Positions 32,958 to 40,204 are shown, counted from the stretch's first letter. The stretch is 64,000 nucleotides of DNA from DASXMR01 sp036495525 (GCA_036495525.1 DASXMR010000006.1:1-64000); one strand, 5' to 3'. A program made the numbers and translations. Notes: generated by a model not told the origin, from the letters alone.

Positions 32958-33371
32958 ATGAGCCAGCCGCTGAGTGTGCGTCTCAATGAGGCCACGATCA
33001 GTCGTCTGGGCGCACGCGCCCGGCGAGTCCACCTCCCTCCTCGGACCTTGGCACAGCGATATGTCGAGGAGGGCCTGCGGATGGACGAGCATCCGCTGAT
33101 CCGGTTCGCCGACGGCCCGGCCGGTCGTCGCGCGAGGCTCCTCGGAACTGGCAAGGACATCTGGGAGGTCATTGCCGTTGTCCGGGACAATGACGCAGAT
33201 GTCGCTGAGACCGCTCGCTACCTGGAGATCCCCCTCGGGCTGGTTCAGGCCGCTATCGCCTACTACGGCTCCTACACCACCGAGATCGACCAGCAGATCG
33301 AGGCCAATGTGCAGGAGACTGCCCAGTCATACGCGGCCTATCAGGCAGGGCAGGCGGCTCTGCGACGATGA
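32958..33371 (+). CDS. DUF433-domain antitoxin
   Basis: 137 residues. The N-terminus (SQPLSVRLNEATISRLGARAR) resembles a ribbon-helix-helix DNA-binding arm. The C-terminal half is a DUF433 winged-helix-like domain: HPLIRFADGPAGRRARLLG, IWEVIAVVRDNDADVAETARYLEIP. DUF433 proteins are the usual antitoxin partner of DUF5615 PIN-like toxins. ATG 32958 was chosen over 32949 because the -10 box would place the transcript start at 32958. Its stop overlaps the toxin start (ATGA). Confidence 0.9.
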   Translation: MSQPLSVRLNEATISRLGARARRVHLPPRTLAQRYVEEGLRMDEHPLIRFADGPAGRRARLLGTGKDIWEVIAVVRDNDADVAETARYLEIPLGLVQAAIAYYGSYTTEIDQQIEANVQETAQSYAAYQAGQAALRR

Positions 33372-33727
33372 GGCTGCTTCTCGATGAGATGCTGAGCCCG
33401 GCCCTCGCCCGCGAATTGCGCGCGCGAGGGCACGATGTCGAGACTGTGGCAGCCCATCCGGACCGCGAAGCCCTGTCCGATCCTGAGGTGTTAGCGCTGG
33501 CCCGGGCCGAGCTCCGGGCGATCGTCACCGACAACGTGCAGGACTTCCGGGCACTGCACAACGAGGCAATCGTGCAAGGCGGTTCCGGGCACTTTGGCAT
33601 GATCTTCATGCCCGGCAGATACCGTCGCGCGAAAGCTGACACCGGCAAGATCGTGGCCGCTCTCGAGGCGATTCTCCGCAAGTACCCAGGTGAAAAAGAC
33701 CTTCTCAACGGAGAGGAGTGGCTTTAG
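33368..33727 (+). CDS. DUF5615 PIN-like toxin (ribonuclease family)
   Basis: 119 residues starting MRLLLDEMLSPALARELRARGHDV, the PIN/Mut7-C-like acidic start, followed by ALARAELRAIVTDNVQDFR with the second conserved Asp, and GMIFMPGRYRR. These residues form the metal-binding site of PIN-type ribonucleases. It is coupled to the antitoxin by a 4-bp overlap. The module lies between direct repeats in a mosaic patch, so it was probably acquired horizontally. Confidence 0.9.
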   Translation: MRLLLDEMLSPALARELRARGHDVETVAAHPDREALSDPEVLALARAELRAIVTDNVQDFRALHNEAIVQGGSGHFGMIFMPGRYRRAKADTGKIVAALEAILRKYPGEKDLLNGEEWL

Positions 33728-33746
33728 CGGGCGCGCTACAAACCGC

Positions 33747-33856
33747 GGAGAACCACAGCGAGCCGGCGCACGCGGCTGCCAGCTGGTCGACGGTGCTGGC
33801 AAGGTGTCCGGGCGGCCGACCGGACCAAGGCCTACCGCGATCCTGATTTTCACCAC
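33747..33856 (-). pseudogene. Broken second copy of the luciferase-like gene 5' end (repeat copy B)
   Basis: Minus-strand reading from GTG 33856 gives VVKIRIAVGLGPVGRPDTL, then a one-base loss, then ASTVDQLAAACAGSLWFS, matching the first ~37 residues of the oxidoreductase at 30770-31696. The matching DNA extends upstream to 33870. The match ends 19 bp past the toxin stop codon and the rest of the gene is absent. It is a remnant, not a gene. Confidence 0.85.
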
Positions 33857-33870
33857 CCCATCCGACCACG

Positions 33871-34194
33871 CTTTGCCCAGGTCAGCACGCTGCGGGTGAC
33901 GCCCGCCGCACTGAACCGCCCGGAAAATCGGCGTCCCTGGATGCTCAGCCATCCAATTGCCCGCCGGAACCGCAGTGGCGGCGGCGAATCCTTCGCGGCT
34001 CGCTGGACGGTGGATGGGTCTGGCGCCGGAACGCGAAGGAGCCGGGAGCAACCCCTTGATCGAGGTCCGCGACGCCGGCAGTTCGAACGCGGCCAAAGGC
34101 CGTGGCGACCGGCGAGCCGTAGCCCGCGTCAAGGGCTCAGGCAAACCTACCGACTAAGTCGGGCGTCCTACACGAAACCGGTGAGGAGGACGGC
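33871..34194. other. Region without a supported gene
   Basis: 324 bp between the oxidoreductase remnant and a short lipoprotein frame. A plus-strand open frame 33957-34157 ends with a basic tail (SSNAAKGRGDRRAVARVKG) that looks protein-like and may be the end of a lost gene, but there is no recognisable start or domain. Nothing else was seen apart from the GAGGAGG ribosome site at 34183-34189. Confidence 0.4.
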
Positions 34195-34308
34195 ATGGAG
34201 ATCAGGACATTAACCACAACGGGTCTGGCGGTGCTAGGAGTAGCTGGGTGCGGCGGTGGCTCAGGCGGCCAGGCTGCGGAGTCAGCGAGGAGCACGGATG
34301 GCGACTGA
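34195..34308 (+). CDS. Very short lipoprotein frame, probably a truncated gene
   Basis: 37 codons from ATG 34195, with a strong GAGGAGG ribosome site 5 nt upstream. The product would begin MEIRTLTTTGLAVLGVAGC, a lipoprotein signal with lipobox VAGC, followed by GGGSGGQAAES and an early stop. The stop lies inside the next gene, overlapping its start by 11 bp. It is either a lipoprotein cut short by rearrangement or a tiny leader peptide coupling translation of the next gene. Confidence 0.5.
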   Translation: MEIRTLTTTGLAVLGVAGCGGGSGGQAAESARSTDGD

Positions 34309-34918
34309 CGCCCTGGCGCTTGTCGGCACGATCGCAGGGGCGTTGATCGCGGCTGGCGGTTCGTCCCTGCTTGTCGTGTCGCAATACCAAGCTGCCAAAC
34401 GTAAGAGGCAACCAGTCCTTGTGGAAGCAGATGAATGGAAGGAAGTTATCTCTGCGCAAAGGGTCTATCTAAAATTCGTGGAAGACGTGTTCACCGTTCT
34501 ATCGAGACCACGAGCGTCAAGTAAGCAGCTGAGCAAGTATGCCGCACTCCATAAAACTCTTGCTGACGGCTGGCCGGTTGCACGCAAATCTCCAGATCGC
34601 CTGCTAACACTTCGCGAGGGGCGCAAGGCGTTCGGCGCGTACAGGTCTCTCAACACTTCACTGGCTTACCTGCGGACTTACTCTGAACAGGAGGCTCAAA
34701 TTCATAACGGTTCCCAGAGGGCTGTATTGGAGATATTGAACCACGGAGCAGGTCATTATGTCCGACTAATTTTCAGAAAGAATGCTGACTCTTATGAGAG
34801 GCGTATCATCAGGCAGTTGTCCAGAATGCAGAAGTACCTGGTTGAGGTCTCATACCTCCAGCCGTCTCCGCTAGTGCCCCAGGATTCTGGGTCCCAGCAG
34901 TCGCCAGGCAGCAGCTAG
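34298..34918 (+). CDS. Hypothetical membrane-anchored protein, low-GC island gene
   Basis: 206 residues, not recognised. One membrane helix at about residues 5-27 (LALVGTIAGALIAAGGSSLLV) is followed by a basic stretch (QAAKRKR) and a mostly helical cytoplasmic domain (EWKEVISAQRVYLKFVEDVF, SYERRIIRQLSRMQKYLVEV). The ATG at 34298 has CGAGGAG upstream. Its codon use is much richer in A/T-ending codons (AAA, ATT, TTA, AAT) than any neighbour, a clear sign of transfer. The topology resembles small proteins of phage or defence islands, but that is only an impression. Confidence 0.72.
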   Translation: MATDALALVGTIAGALIAAGGSSLLVVSQYQAAKRKRQPVLVEADEWKEVISAQRVYLKFVEDVFTVLSRPRASSKQLSKYAALHKTLADGWPVARKSPDRLLTLREGRKAFGAYRSLNTSLAYLRTYSEQEAQIHNGSQRAVLEILNHGAGHYVRLIFRKNADSYERRIIRQLSRMQKYLVEVSYLQPSPLVPQDSGSQQSPGSS

Positions 34919-35083
34919 CCAAGGTCCCTGCTGAACGGCTAGGCCAGCTCTTCCGGCGCTAGCTGAGCAGTCGTTGCACCCCGGCAAACCTGAGTAGTTC
35001 AGCTCTGGGTTCTGCCGTGCCAGCCTGACGACCATGGCAGCGGGAGGCGGCGCTGGGCCGCCGACGCGGAAGGGTGGCCGGTC

Positions 35084-36058
35084 ATGGCCGGACCAGTGGC
35101 ATCGGGTGCACTACGGGATCAGCTGGCGGGCTGGATCGCTGCCGGACTGATCGACGAAGGGCAGGCGCGGCGGATCGACGCTGCCGAGCAGGAGCAACTC
35201 GAGGCGGTCGCGCCGGGGCGGCTCACCGAGACGGCGGCAGGTCACAGGCTGCCGCTGATCGCCGAGGTACTCGGCTACCTGGGGGCGGCCATCGCGGTCG
35301 CCGGCGGCGTGATCACCGTCGGGCAGTCCTGGCAGAGCATTCCGGCGCCAGTCCAGCTCGCGTTGTTCGCGGTTGCCGCGATCGGACTGCTCGGCGTCGG
35401 TGCCGCGATGCCGGCGGGCAAAGAGCCCGCCTTCGCGCGGCTGCGCAGCGTCGTTTGGCTGCTCGCGACCGCCAGCGTCACGGCCTTCGCAGCGGTGCTC
35501 ACGCAGCGGTACCTAGATGTTCCCGGTAGCGACAGCGCAATGATCTGGGCGGCCGCCTGGCTTGCCTGCGCGGCGCCGCTTTGGTGGCGGACCAGGTCCG
35601 CGCTGCAGCACCTGGCGGCCTTCGGCGGGACGATCACGCTGGCTGAGATCATCTTTGATCGCCTCGACTCGGCCGCCGGGATCTTCGGCTACGGCCTGGC
35701 GCTGTGGATCATCTGCCTACTGTGGGCGGCCGCCACTCAAGCCGGTTACCTGCCGCCGCGCGGGACCGGGTTCGTGCTATCCGGAGCTGGCCTGCTGACG
35801 GGCGCGATCATCTGCACCGAGGCCGGCGACGGGCTGCCGCTCGCAATCCTGACGGTGGCGGGCCTGCTGACCGCGGGCATCATGACGCGACGGGTGCTCG
35901 TGATCGTCATCGGGGCGATCGGAGCCATGTACGTGGTGCCCTACACCGCGGCCAAGTACCTGCCCGGCTCCGTCGGAACGCCGCCCGCCGCAGCCCTCAC
36001 CGGCCTTGCACTACTCGGCATGGCGCTCTGGCTCGCCCGCAAGCACCACCAGGCGTGA
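35084..36058 (+). CDS. DUF2157 multi-pass membrane protein
   Basis: 324 residues. The cytoplasmic N-terminus (LRDQLAGWIAAGLIDEGQARRIDAAEQ) is the DUF2157 signature, followed by VLGYLGAAIAVAGGVI and about eight or nine further membrane helices. Function unknown; members sit in the plasma membrane. The ATG follows GGAAGGGTGG. The gene returns to normal high GC after the accessory patch. The 165 bp upstream show no other gene. Confidence 0.85.
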   Translation: MAGPVASGALRDQLAGWIAAGLIDEGQARRIDAAEQEQLEAVAPGRLTETAAGHRLPLIAEVLGYLGAAIAVAGGVITVGQSWQSIPAPVQLALFAVAAIGLLGVGAAMPAGKEPAFARLRSVVWLLATASVTAFAAVLTQRYLDVPGSDSAMIWAAAWLACAAPLWWRTRSALQHLAAFGGTITLAEIIFDRLDSAAGIFGYGLALWIICLLWAAATQAGYLPPRGTGFVLSGAGLLTGAIICTEAGDGLPLAILTVAGLLTAGIMTRRVLVIVIGAIGAMYVVPYTAAKYLPGSVGTPPAAALTGLALLGMALWLARKHHQA

Positions 36059-36096
36059 CGAGAAGGCACGCAATGGGCACCGCTACTGGTGGCTGG

Positions 36097-36615
36097 TCAC
36101 CAGTTCTCCGGCAGGCCGAGGACCTGGTTCAGCCCGGAGAAGATGAACGAGGCCTCAGGGCGGCCAGCCAGCGCGGTGCGCAGCTGGCTGGCCTTGATGT
36201 CGCTGAGGTCAGGCAGCTCGTCCAGCCGACGCCAGGCGACGTCGATGGACTCGCTGTCGTTCACCCTGGCCGCGCCGCCTACTGCGCGGCACCGGAAGGT
36301 GAGGTCGAGGTAGCGGACCTGGTCCCCGTTCGGGTAGGCGAACTGCGGCGGGATCGCGACGGACGTCAGCGCCTCGGGCACCGCGACCACGCCGGTCTCT
36401 TCGTAGACCTCCCGCACCGCGGCGTCGGCCGGCTGCTCACCAGGCTCGACGATCCCGCCGGGCAGCGTCCAGCGGCCAGAGTCCGCCCGCCGCTGGAGCA
36501 GGACCTGACCCTGGTCGTCAAGGACCGCGCCGACGGCGGCGGTCAGCCACAGCAGGCCGTGGCCCAGCCCGGCGCGGAGATCGAGGATGAATCGCGGGGT
36601 TGGCACGGGCAGCAT
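36097..36615 (-). CDS. NUDIX hydrolase
   Basis: 172 residues. The NUDIX box is complete: GGIVEPGEQPADAAVREVYEETGVV, split here as GGIVEPGEQ and AVREVYEETGV, at about residues 52-76. It follows WTLPGG, typical of MutT/ADP-ribose pyrophosphatase-like enzymes; substrate unknown. The ATG at 36615 lies only 6 bp from the divergent trmO start, and no Shine-Dalgarno is present. The open frame to 36915 reads antisense through trmO and was rejected. Confidence 0.88.
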   Translation of the reverse strand: MLPVPTPRFILDLRAGLGHGLLWLTAAVGAVLDDQGQVLLQRRADSGRWTLPGGIVEPGEQPADAAVREVYEETGVVAVPEALTSVAIPPQFAYPNGDQVRYLDLTFRCRAVGGAARVNDSESIDVAWRRLDELPDLSDIKASQLRTALAGRPEASFIFSGLNQVLGLPENW

Positions 36616-36621
36616 GGTGTC

Positions 36622-37032
36622 ATGCCTGAATATGAGCTGGTGCCGATCGCCAGGGTACAGTCGCCGCTGCAGAACCGGGCGCAGGCGCCCCGGCAGGGCA
36701 GCCAGGGCGCGCCGCCAGCCTGGCTGATCGTCGAGCCGGATGTTGCCGAGGGGATCCGCGATCTCCAGGTGGGGGAGCAGGTCATCCTGCTCACCTGGCT
36801 TGACCGGTCCCGCCGGGACGAGCTGAGCACGATTCCAGGGGACAACCCTGGCAGCCGGCCGCTGGGAGTATTCAGCACCCGGTCGCCTGACCGGCCCAAC
36901 CCGATCGGCCTGCACCGGGTTGAGATCCTCGCCATCGACGGCCTGCGGATCCAGGTCAGCGAGCTCGAGGTGCTCGACGGCACTCCCGTGCTTGACATCA
37001 AGCCGGTGCTCGACCCGCGGGCCGAGCGGTAG
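36622..37032 (+). CDS. trmO: tRNA (N6-threonylcarbamoyladenosine-37)-N6-methyltransferase TrmO/TsaA-like
   Basis: 136 residues of the TrmO/YaeB beta-barrel methyltransferase family, which adds a methyl to t6A37 of tRNA-Thr using SAM. It has YELVPIARVQSPL at the start, LTWLDRSRRDEL, and the family signature STRSPDRPNPIGLHRVEI near residue 86. The open frame upstream of ATG 36622 belongs to other genes. A CAGCAT motif 6 nt before the ATG could be a -10 box. The sigma factor gene follows after 4 bp. Confidence 0.9.
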   Translation: MPEYELVPIARVQSPLQNRAQAPRQGSQGAPPAWLIVEPDVAEGIRDLQVGEQVILLTWLDRSRRDELSTIPGDNPGSRPLGVFSTRSPDRPNPIGLHRVEILAIDGLRIQVSELEVLDGTPVLDIKPVLDPRAER

Positions 37033-37036
37033 CCCG

Positions 37037-37597
37037 GTGGACTTCGAGCAGTACCGGGGCGAGCTGCTGGCTTACTGCTACCGGATGCTTGGCTCGTTCC
37101 ACGATGCCGAGGACCTGGCGCAGGAGACGCTGCTGCGCGCGTGGAAGGCCAGGGACCGGTACGACCCCAGCAGGGCATCGGTGCGCACCTGGCTGTACCG
37201 GATCGCGACCAACGCGTGCCTGTCGGCGCTCGAGGGGCGCGCGCGGCGGCCGCTGCCGTCCGGGCTCGGCGCGCCGAGCCAGGATCCCGGCGCGCCGCTG
37301 ACGCCATCGTTTGACGTTCCCTGGCTGCAGCCGTTTCCCGACGCGCGGTTCGACGCGGGGATGCGGGCCGACATGCGGCTCGCGCTGGTGGCCGCGATGC
37401 AGCTGCTGCCGCCGCGGCAGCGCGCGGTGCTCGTGCTCCGCGAGGTCCTGGAGTTCTCTGCCGCGGAGGTCGCCGCGCAGCTCGGGAGCACAGTCCCCGC
37501 CGTCAACAGTGCCTTGCAGCGGGCCCGCGCGGCACTCGCTGACTCAGGCGATCCGGGGAGGTCACCGAGCCGGACGACCCAGGGGTGCGCGCGGTGA
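37037..37597 (+). CDS. ECF sigma factor (SigG/SigJ-like), separated from its SnoaL domain
   Basis: 186 residues. Region 2 (FEQYRGELLAYCYRMLGSFHDAEDLAQETLLRAW) and region 4 (AAMQLLPPRQRAVLVLREVLEFSAAEVAAQLGSTVPAVNSALQRARA) are intact, so promoter recognition is likely possible. In relatives the same protein continues into a SnoaL-like regulatory domain. Here the frame ends with an unrelated tail (SPSRTTQGCAR), while the neighbouring -1 frame holds the expected VTEPDDPGVRAVIERY. A single-base deletion near 37545-37560 or a -1 shift explains this. GTG 37037 follows trmO by 4 bp. Confidence 0.85.
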   Translation: MDFEQYRGELLAYCYRMLGSFHDAEDLAQETLLRAWKARDRYDPSRASVRTWLYRIATNACLSALEGRARRPLPSGLGAPSQDPGAPLTPSFDVPWLQPFPDARFDAGMRADMRLALVAAMQLLPPRQRAVLVLREVLEFSAAEVAAQLGSTVPAVNSALQRARAALADSGDPGRSPSRTTQGCAR

Positions 37598-37974
37598 TCG
37601 AGCGATACGCGCAGGCGTTCGAGGCCGCCGATGTGCCGGCGCTGGTACGGCTGCTCGCCGATGAGGCGGTCATGGAGATGCCGCCGGTTCCGCTCTGGTA
37701 CCTGGGCAGCCGCGACTACGGCCTGTTCATGCACCGCGTGTTCGACATGCGCGGGCCCGGCTGGGTCACCCGGCGGCTCACCGCCAGCGGGCAGCCAGCG
37801 ATCGCCGCTTACGCGCCGGAACCCGGCGGCGGGCACGTGCTGCAGTCGCTGCAGGTCTTCACCGTCACCGGCGGCCGGGTCACGCGCAACGTCGTGTTCG
37901 CCGACCCGGGCGTATTCAGGGCCTTCGGCTTGCCCGGCCAGATTTCCCCCGGAGAATCCGGCCAGCGGCGATGA
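37594..37974 (+). CDS. SnoaL-like C-terminal domain of the ECF sigma factor, as a separate frame
   Basis: 126 residues from GTG 37594, which overlaps the sigma stop as GTGA; another GTG lies at 37585. IERYAQAFEAADVPALVRLLADEAVMEMPPVPLW is the SnoaL/NTF2-like fold that in SigG/SigJ-type ECF factors sits at the C-terminus and modulates activity, perhaps by binding a ligand. It is either the broken-off end of one gene or, because of the neat overlap, a genuinely split subunit. Homology makes the split position clear but not whether both parts are made. Confidence 0.75.
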   Translation: MIERYAQAFEAADVPALVRLLADEAVMEMPPVPLWYLGSRDYGLFMHRVFDMRGPGWVTRRLTASGQPAIAAYAPEPGGGHVLQSLQVFTVTGGRVTRNVVFADPGVFRAFGLPGQISPGESGQRR

Positions 37975-38030
37975 GTCCGGCCGGTGCCGCCGGTACATAC
38001 CGGCGAGCATCAACCGGAGGGAGACCCATC

Positions 38031-38588
38031 GTGAGCGTCGTCGTCATCGAGTTCATCACCCTGGACGGCATCGTGTCCGACCCGGACGGGTCCGGCGGCA
38101 CGCCGGCCGGCGGCTGGGCGTTCCAGCACGGACGCGAAGCGGTCGCCGGGGACAAGTTCCGGCTCGGCAGCGTGCTGGACAACGGGGTCCTGCTGCTGGG
38201 GCGGAAGACCTGGGAGATGTTCTCCCGGATCTGGCCCCGGCGCGACGACCCGTTCTCCGCGCGGATGAATGCCGTGCCCAAGCTGGTCGTCTCCCGCAGG
38301 CTGGCCGACACCTCGGCGTGGGCGAACTCACAGCTCGCCGCCGGTGACCCCGTCGATGTGATCAAGCGCGAGCAGCGCGATGTGATCATCACCGGCAGCC
38401 TCAGCGTCGTGCGCCCGCTGATCAGCGGTGACATGATCGATGAGTACCGGCTGCTGACCTTTCCTGCCATCCTCGGCGCCGGAGAGCGGCTCTTTCCGGT
38501 CGGCTGCGCGCCCGCACGCCTGGCGTGCCTGTCGGCGGAGCAGTCCGGCGCCGCTGTACTCGCCCGCTACCGGAGGGCAGCACAGTGA
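38031..38588 (+). CDS. Dihydrofolate reductase-family protein (RibD C-terminal-like)
   Basis: 185 residues. VVVIEFITLDGIVSDPDG is the first strand typical of this family, followed by LLLGRKTWEMFSRIWPRRDD, PKLVVSR and a C-terminal EYRLLTFPAILGAGERLF. These proteins share the RibD reductase fold and probably bind NADPH; true DHFR activity is not implied. GTG 38031 has GGAGGGAG upstream. Its stop overlaps the next start (GTGA). It appears to be part of the sigma factor operon. Confidence 0.87.
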   Translation: MSVVVIEFITLDGIVSDPDGSGGTPAGGWAFQHGREAVAGDKFRLGSVLDNGVLLLGRKTWEMFSRIWPRRDDPFSARMNAVPKLVVSRRLADTSAWANSQLAAGDPVDVIKREQRDVIITGSLSVVRPLISGDMIDEYRLLTFPAILGAGERLFPVGCAPARLACLSAEQSGAAVLARYRRAAQ

Positions 38589-38908
38589 CGGCGCGCTTCC
38601 TCGCGCTGTATGAGACGCCCGCCGACCCCGTGGCGTTCGACCGGCACTACCGCGAGGTCCACATTCCGCTCGGGTTCCGGCTGCCAGGGCTGCGCCGGTA
38701 CACGGTCAGCAAGGACGAAGCAGCTGTCCGCGGCGAGCGGTACTACCTGGTCGCCGAGCTGGACTGGGACACGATGGACGACCTGCGCGCCGCATTCGCC
38801 TCGCCGGCTGGCCGCGCTACTGCTGCCGATGCCGCACAGCTCGCCGAGCTGGCTCCGGTACGCAGCATGATCTTCACCGCGGACACCGTGGTGCGGCCGG
38901 CCGGCTGA
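38585..38908 (+). CDS. EthD-family protein
   Basis: 107 residues of the EthD dimeric alpha+beta barrel family. FDRHYREVHIPLGFRLPGLRRYTVS and YYLVAELDWDTMDDLRAAFASPAGRA are the characteristic halves. EthD proteins accompany oxidative degradation in some actinobacteria, but the activity of this stand-alone form is unknown. GTG 38585 is coupled to the upstream reductase-like gene. Its 3' end overlaps the opposite-strand CBS gene by 35 bp. Confidence 0.85.
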   Translation: MTARFLALYETPADPVAFDRHYREVHIPLGFRLPGLRRYTVSKDEAAVRGERYYLVAELDWDTMDDLRAAFASPAGRATAADAAQLAELAPVRSMIFTADTVVRPAG

Positions 38909-39383
38909 AGGCTCGCTCTCGGATGCCGGCATCGGAGCAGAAACCCGTTCCGTCATTCTTCAGGCACAGCAGGCCGAGCAGGCGGCCTGAGCTGTCAATG
39001 ACAGCCAGCCGCCGCCGCCCTTCGGCCAGCAGGCGGTTCGTCGCGGTAGCGAGCGGTTCCGCTGGCGCAGTGGTCCGGCCCGTCAGCGTGCCGAGCTTCG
39101 CCACGTGTGACCAGCCCGGCGCGGCCCCGGCCAGGTCGGGCCGCTCGATGGTGGTGAGCAAGCGTCCGTCCCGGGCAACGATCAGGGCCATGTGCAGGTG
39201 TTCGTCGGTGAAGAAGTCCCGGATCGCCGCTGGATCGCAGTCGGGACCGTGTGTCTTCGGGCAGGTGACCATGGCGTCGGCGACCCGCGTTCCGTCCGCG
39301 GCAGCAGCTGTCACGAGTCTGCTCCTGTCAGCCGGGGCGTCGTCGTCCCGACTCGAAAGTGCCTGACTCACCTGGAAGGCCAT
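38874..39383 (-). CDS. CBS-domain protein
   Basis: 169 residues with a pair of CBS motifs: VADAMVTCPKTHGPDCDPAAIRDFF with HMALIVARDGRLLTTIER, then LATATNRLLAEGRRRLAVIDSSGRLLGLL. CBS pairs bind adenosyl ligands and act as sensors; no other domain is present. An ATG at 39437 gives 18 extra residues and is a possible alternative start. The last 35 bp overlap the EthD gene tail to tail. Confidence 0.82.
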   Translation of the reverse strand: MAFQVSQALSSRDDDAPADRSRLVTAAAADGTRVADAMVTCPKTHGPDCDPAAIRDFFTDEHLHMALIVARDGRLLTTIERPDLAGAAPGWSHVAKLGTLTGRTTAPAEPLATATNRLLAEGRRRLAVIDSSGRLLGLLCLKNDGTGFCSDAGIRERAFSRPAAPRCPR

Positions 39384-39467
39384 ACCCGGCTGCTGTCCGC
39401 TTGCACGGACGCCCAGCCGTACTTCAGGGGCCAGCATGAGCCAGGAAGCGCCATAACGCGAACGCTA

Positions 39468-40151
39468 TTACTGATGCCTGAGTAGCTTCGACGGGTCCGG
39501 CCAGGCATATCGCAGGCCCATTGGCTTGCCGTTGAGCCGGGCAGCGTCGCCGCCTGGCGGCGGAACGTCCTCGCGCTCCCTGCAGGCACCGCCGCGCGCC
39601 GCGTAGAAGGCCCGGGCGTCGCGGTTCTGCTCCAGCACCCACAGGTACAGGCCGGACGATGGTGACCAGTCCAGGGTCGCCCTGGCGGTCAGGGTCAGCA
39701 GCCGGGTGCCGACCCCATGTCGCTTGAGCCAGTGCGCGACATGGAGGTTGTCGATGAACGCGCCCCACGCGGCGTCGTGGTCCAGGATCGTGTGCGCCAG
39801 GCCGGCGACTTCGCCATCGCGCTCGGCGATGATCGTGCGCGCCAGCGGGTCGGGGCTGGCGAGGCGCCCCGTCCACAGCCGCTGCAGGAACCCGGCCGCG
39901 CCGTGGTCGAGAAACGCGTCGGCGTAGGCGCCGCGGTATTGCCGCTGCCAGCTGTCCGCGTGCAGGCTGGCGATGGCGTGGGCGTCGCTGCTGCGAGCCG
40001 CCCGGAAGCACAGGCCGGCTGCGTCCTGGCCGGGCGAGAGCGGGCCGGGGTCCCTCAGTGACCGATCGTCCCTGGCCAGCAACGCGGCTCGCTGCGCTTC
40101 GCTGGCGGCAGACCGGGCGGGAGTGGCTCTCGCAGCGGCCTGGCAGTCCAT
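39468..40151 (-). CDS. GNAT-family N-acetyltransferase
   Basis: 227 residues. After an Ala/Arg-rich lead of about 45 residues the GNAT fold begins (FRAARSSDAHAIASLHADSWQRQYRGAY). The acetyl-CoA region is NLHVAHWLKRHGVGTRLLTLT, and LWVLEQNRDARAFYAARGG closes the fold. Substrate unknown. The ATG at 40151 has GAAGGAGG upstream. It is divergent from the GntR regulator with 53 bp between, and the palindromic operator there probably controls both. Confidence 0.88.
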   Translation of the reverse strand: MDCQAAARATPARSAASEAQRAALLARDDRSLRDPGPLSPGQDAAGLCFRAARSSDAHAIASLHADSWQRQYRGAYADAFLDHGAAGFLQRLWTGRLASPDPLARTIIAERDGEVAGLAHTILDHDAAWGAFIDNLHVAHWLKRHGVGTRLLTLTARATLDWSPSSGLYLWVLEQNRDARAFYAARGGACREREDVPPPGGDAARLNGKPMGLRYAWPDPSKLLRHQ

Positions 40152-40166
40152 GGCCCTCCTTCACGT

Positions 40167-40180
40167 GTCTTCTAGAAGAC
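40167..40180. promoter_or_regulatory. GntR operator palindrome
   Basis: GTCTTCTAGAAGAC is a perfect 14-bp palindrome, followed by a further CTAGAAGA half-site. It lies between the divergent acetyltransferase and regulator genes, over the expected -35 region of the regulator promoter. Binding by the GntR protein is inferred. Confidence 0.7.
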
Positions 40181-40188
40181 TAGAAGAG

Positions 40189-40197
40189 TGATAGCCT
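40189..40197 (+). promoter_or_regulatory. Extended -10 promoter of the GntR regulator gene
   Basis: TGA-TAGCCT ends exactly 7 nt before ATG 40205, which points to a leaderless transcript. Confidence 0.45.
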
Positions 40198-40204
40198 TCA
40201 GGCA

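Noticed and set aside
33491..34144. 217-codon minus-strand frame crossing the toxin gene
   Set aside because: It strings together antisense toxin sequence and the broken oxidoreductase copy; no coherent protein.
33957..34157. 66-codon plus frame with a basic tail
   Set aside because: Protein-like ending but no domain, ribosome site or homologue recognised; kept only as a note on the gap.
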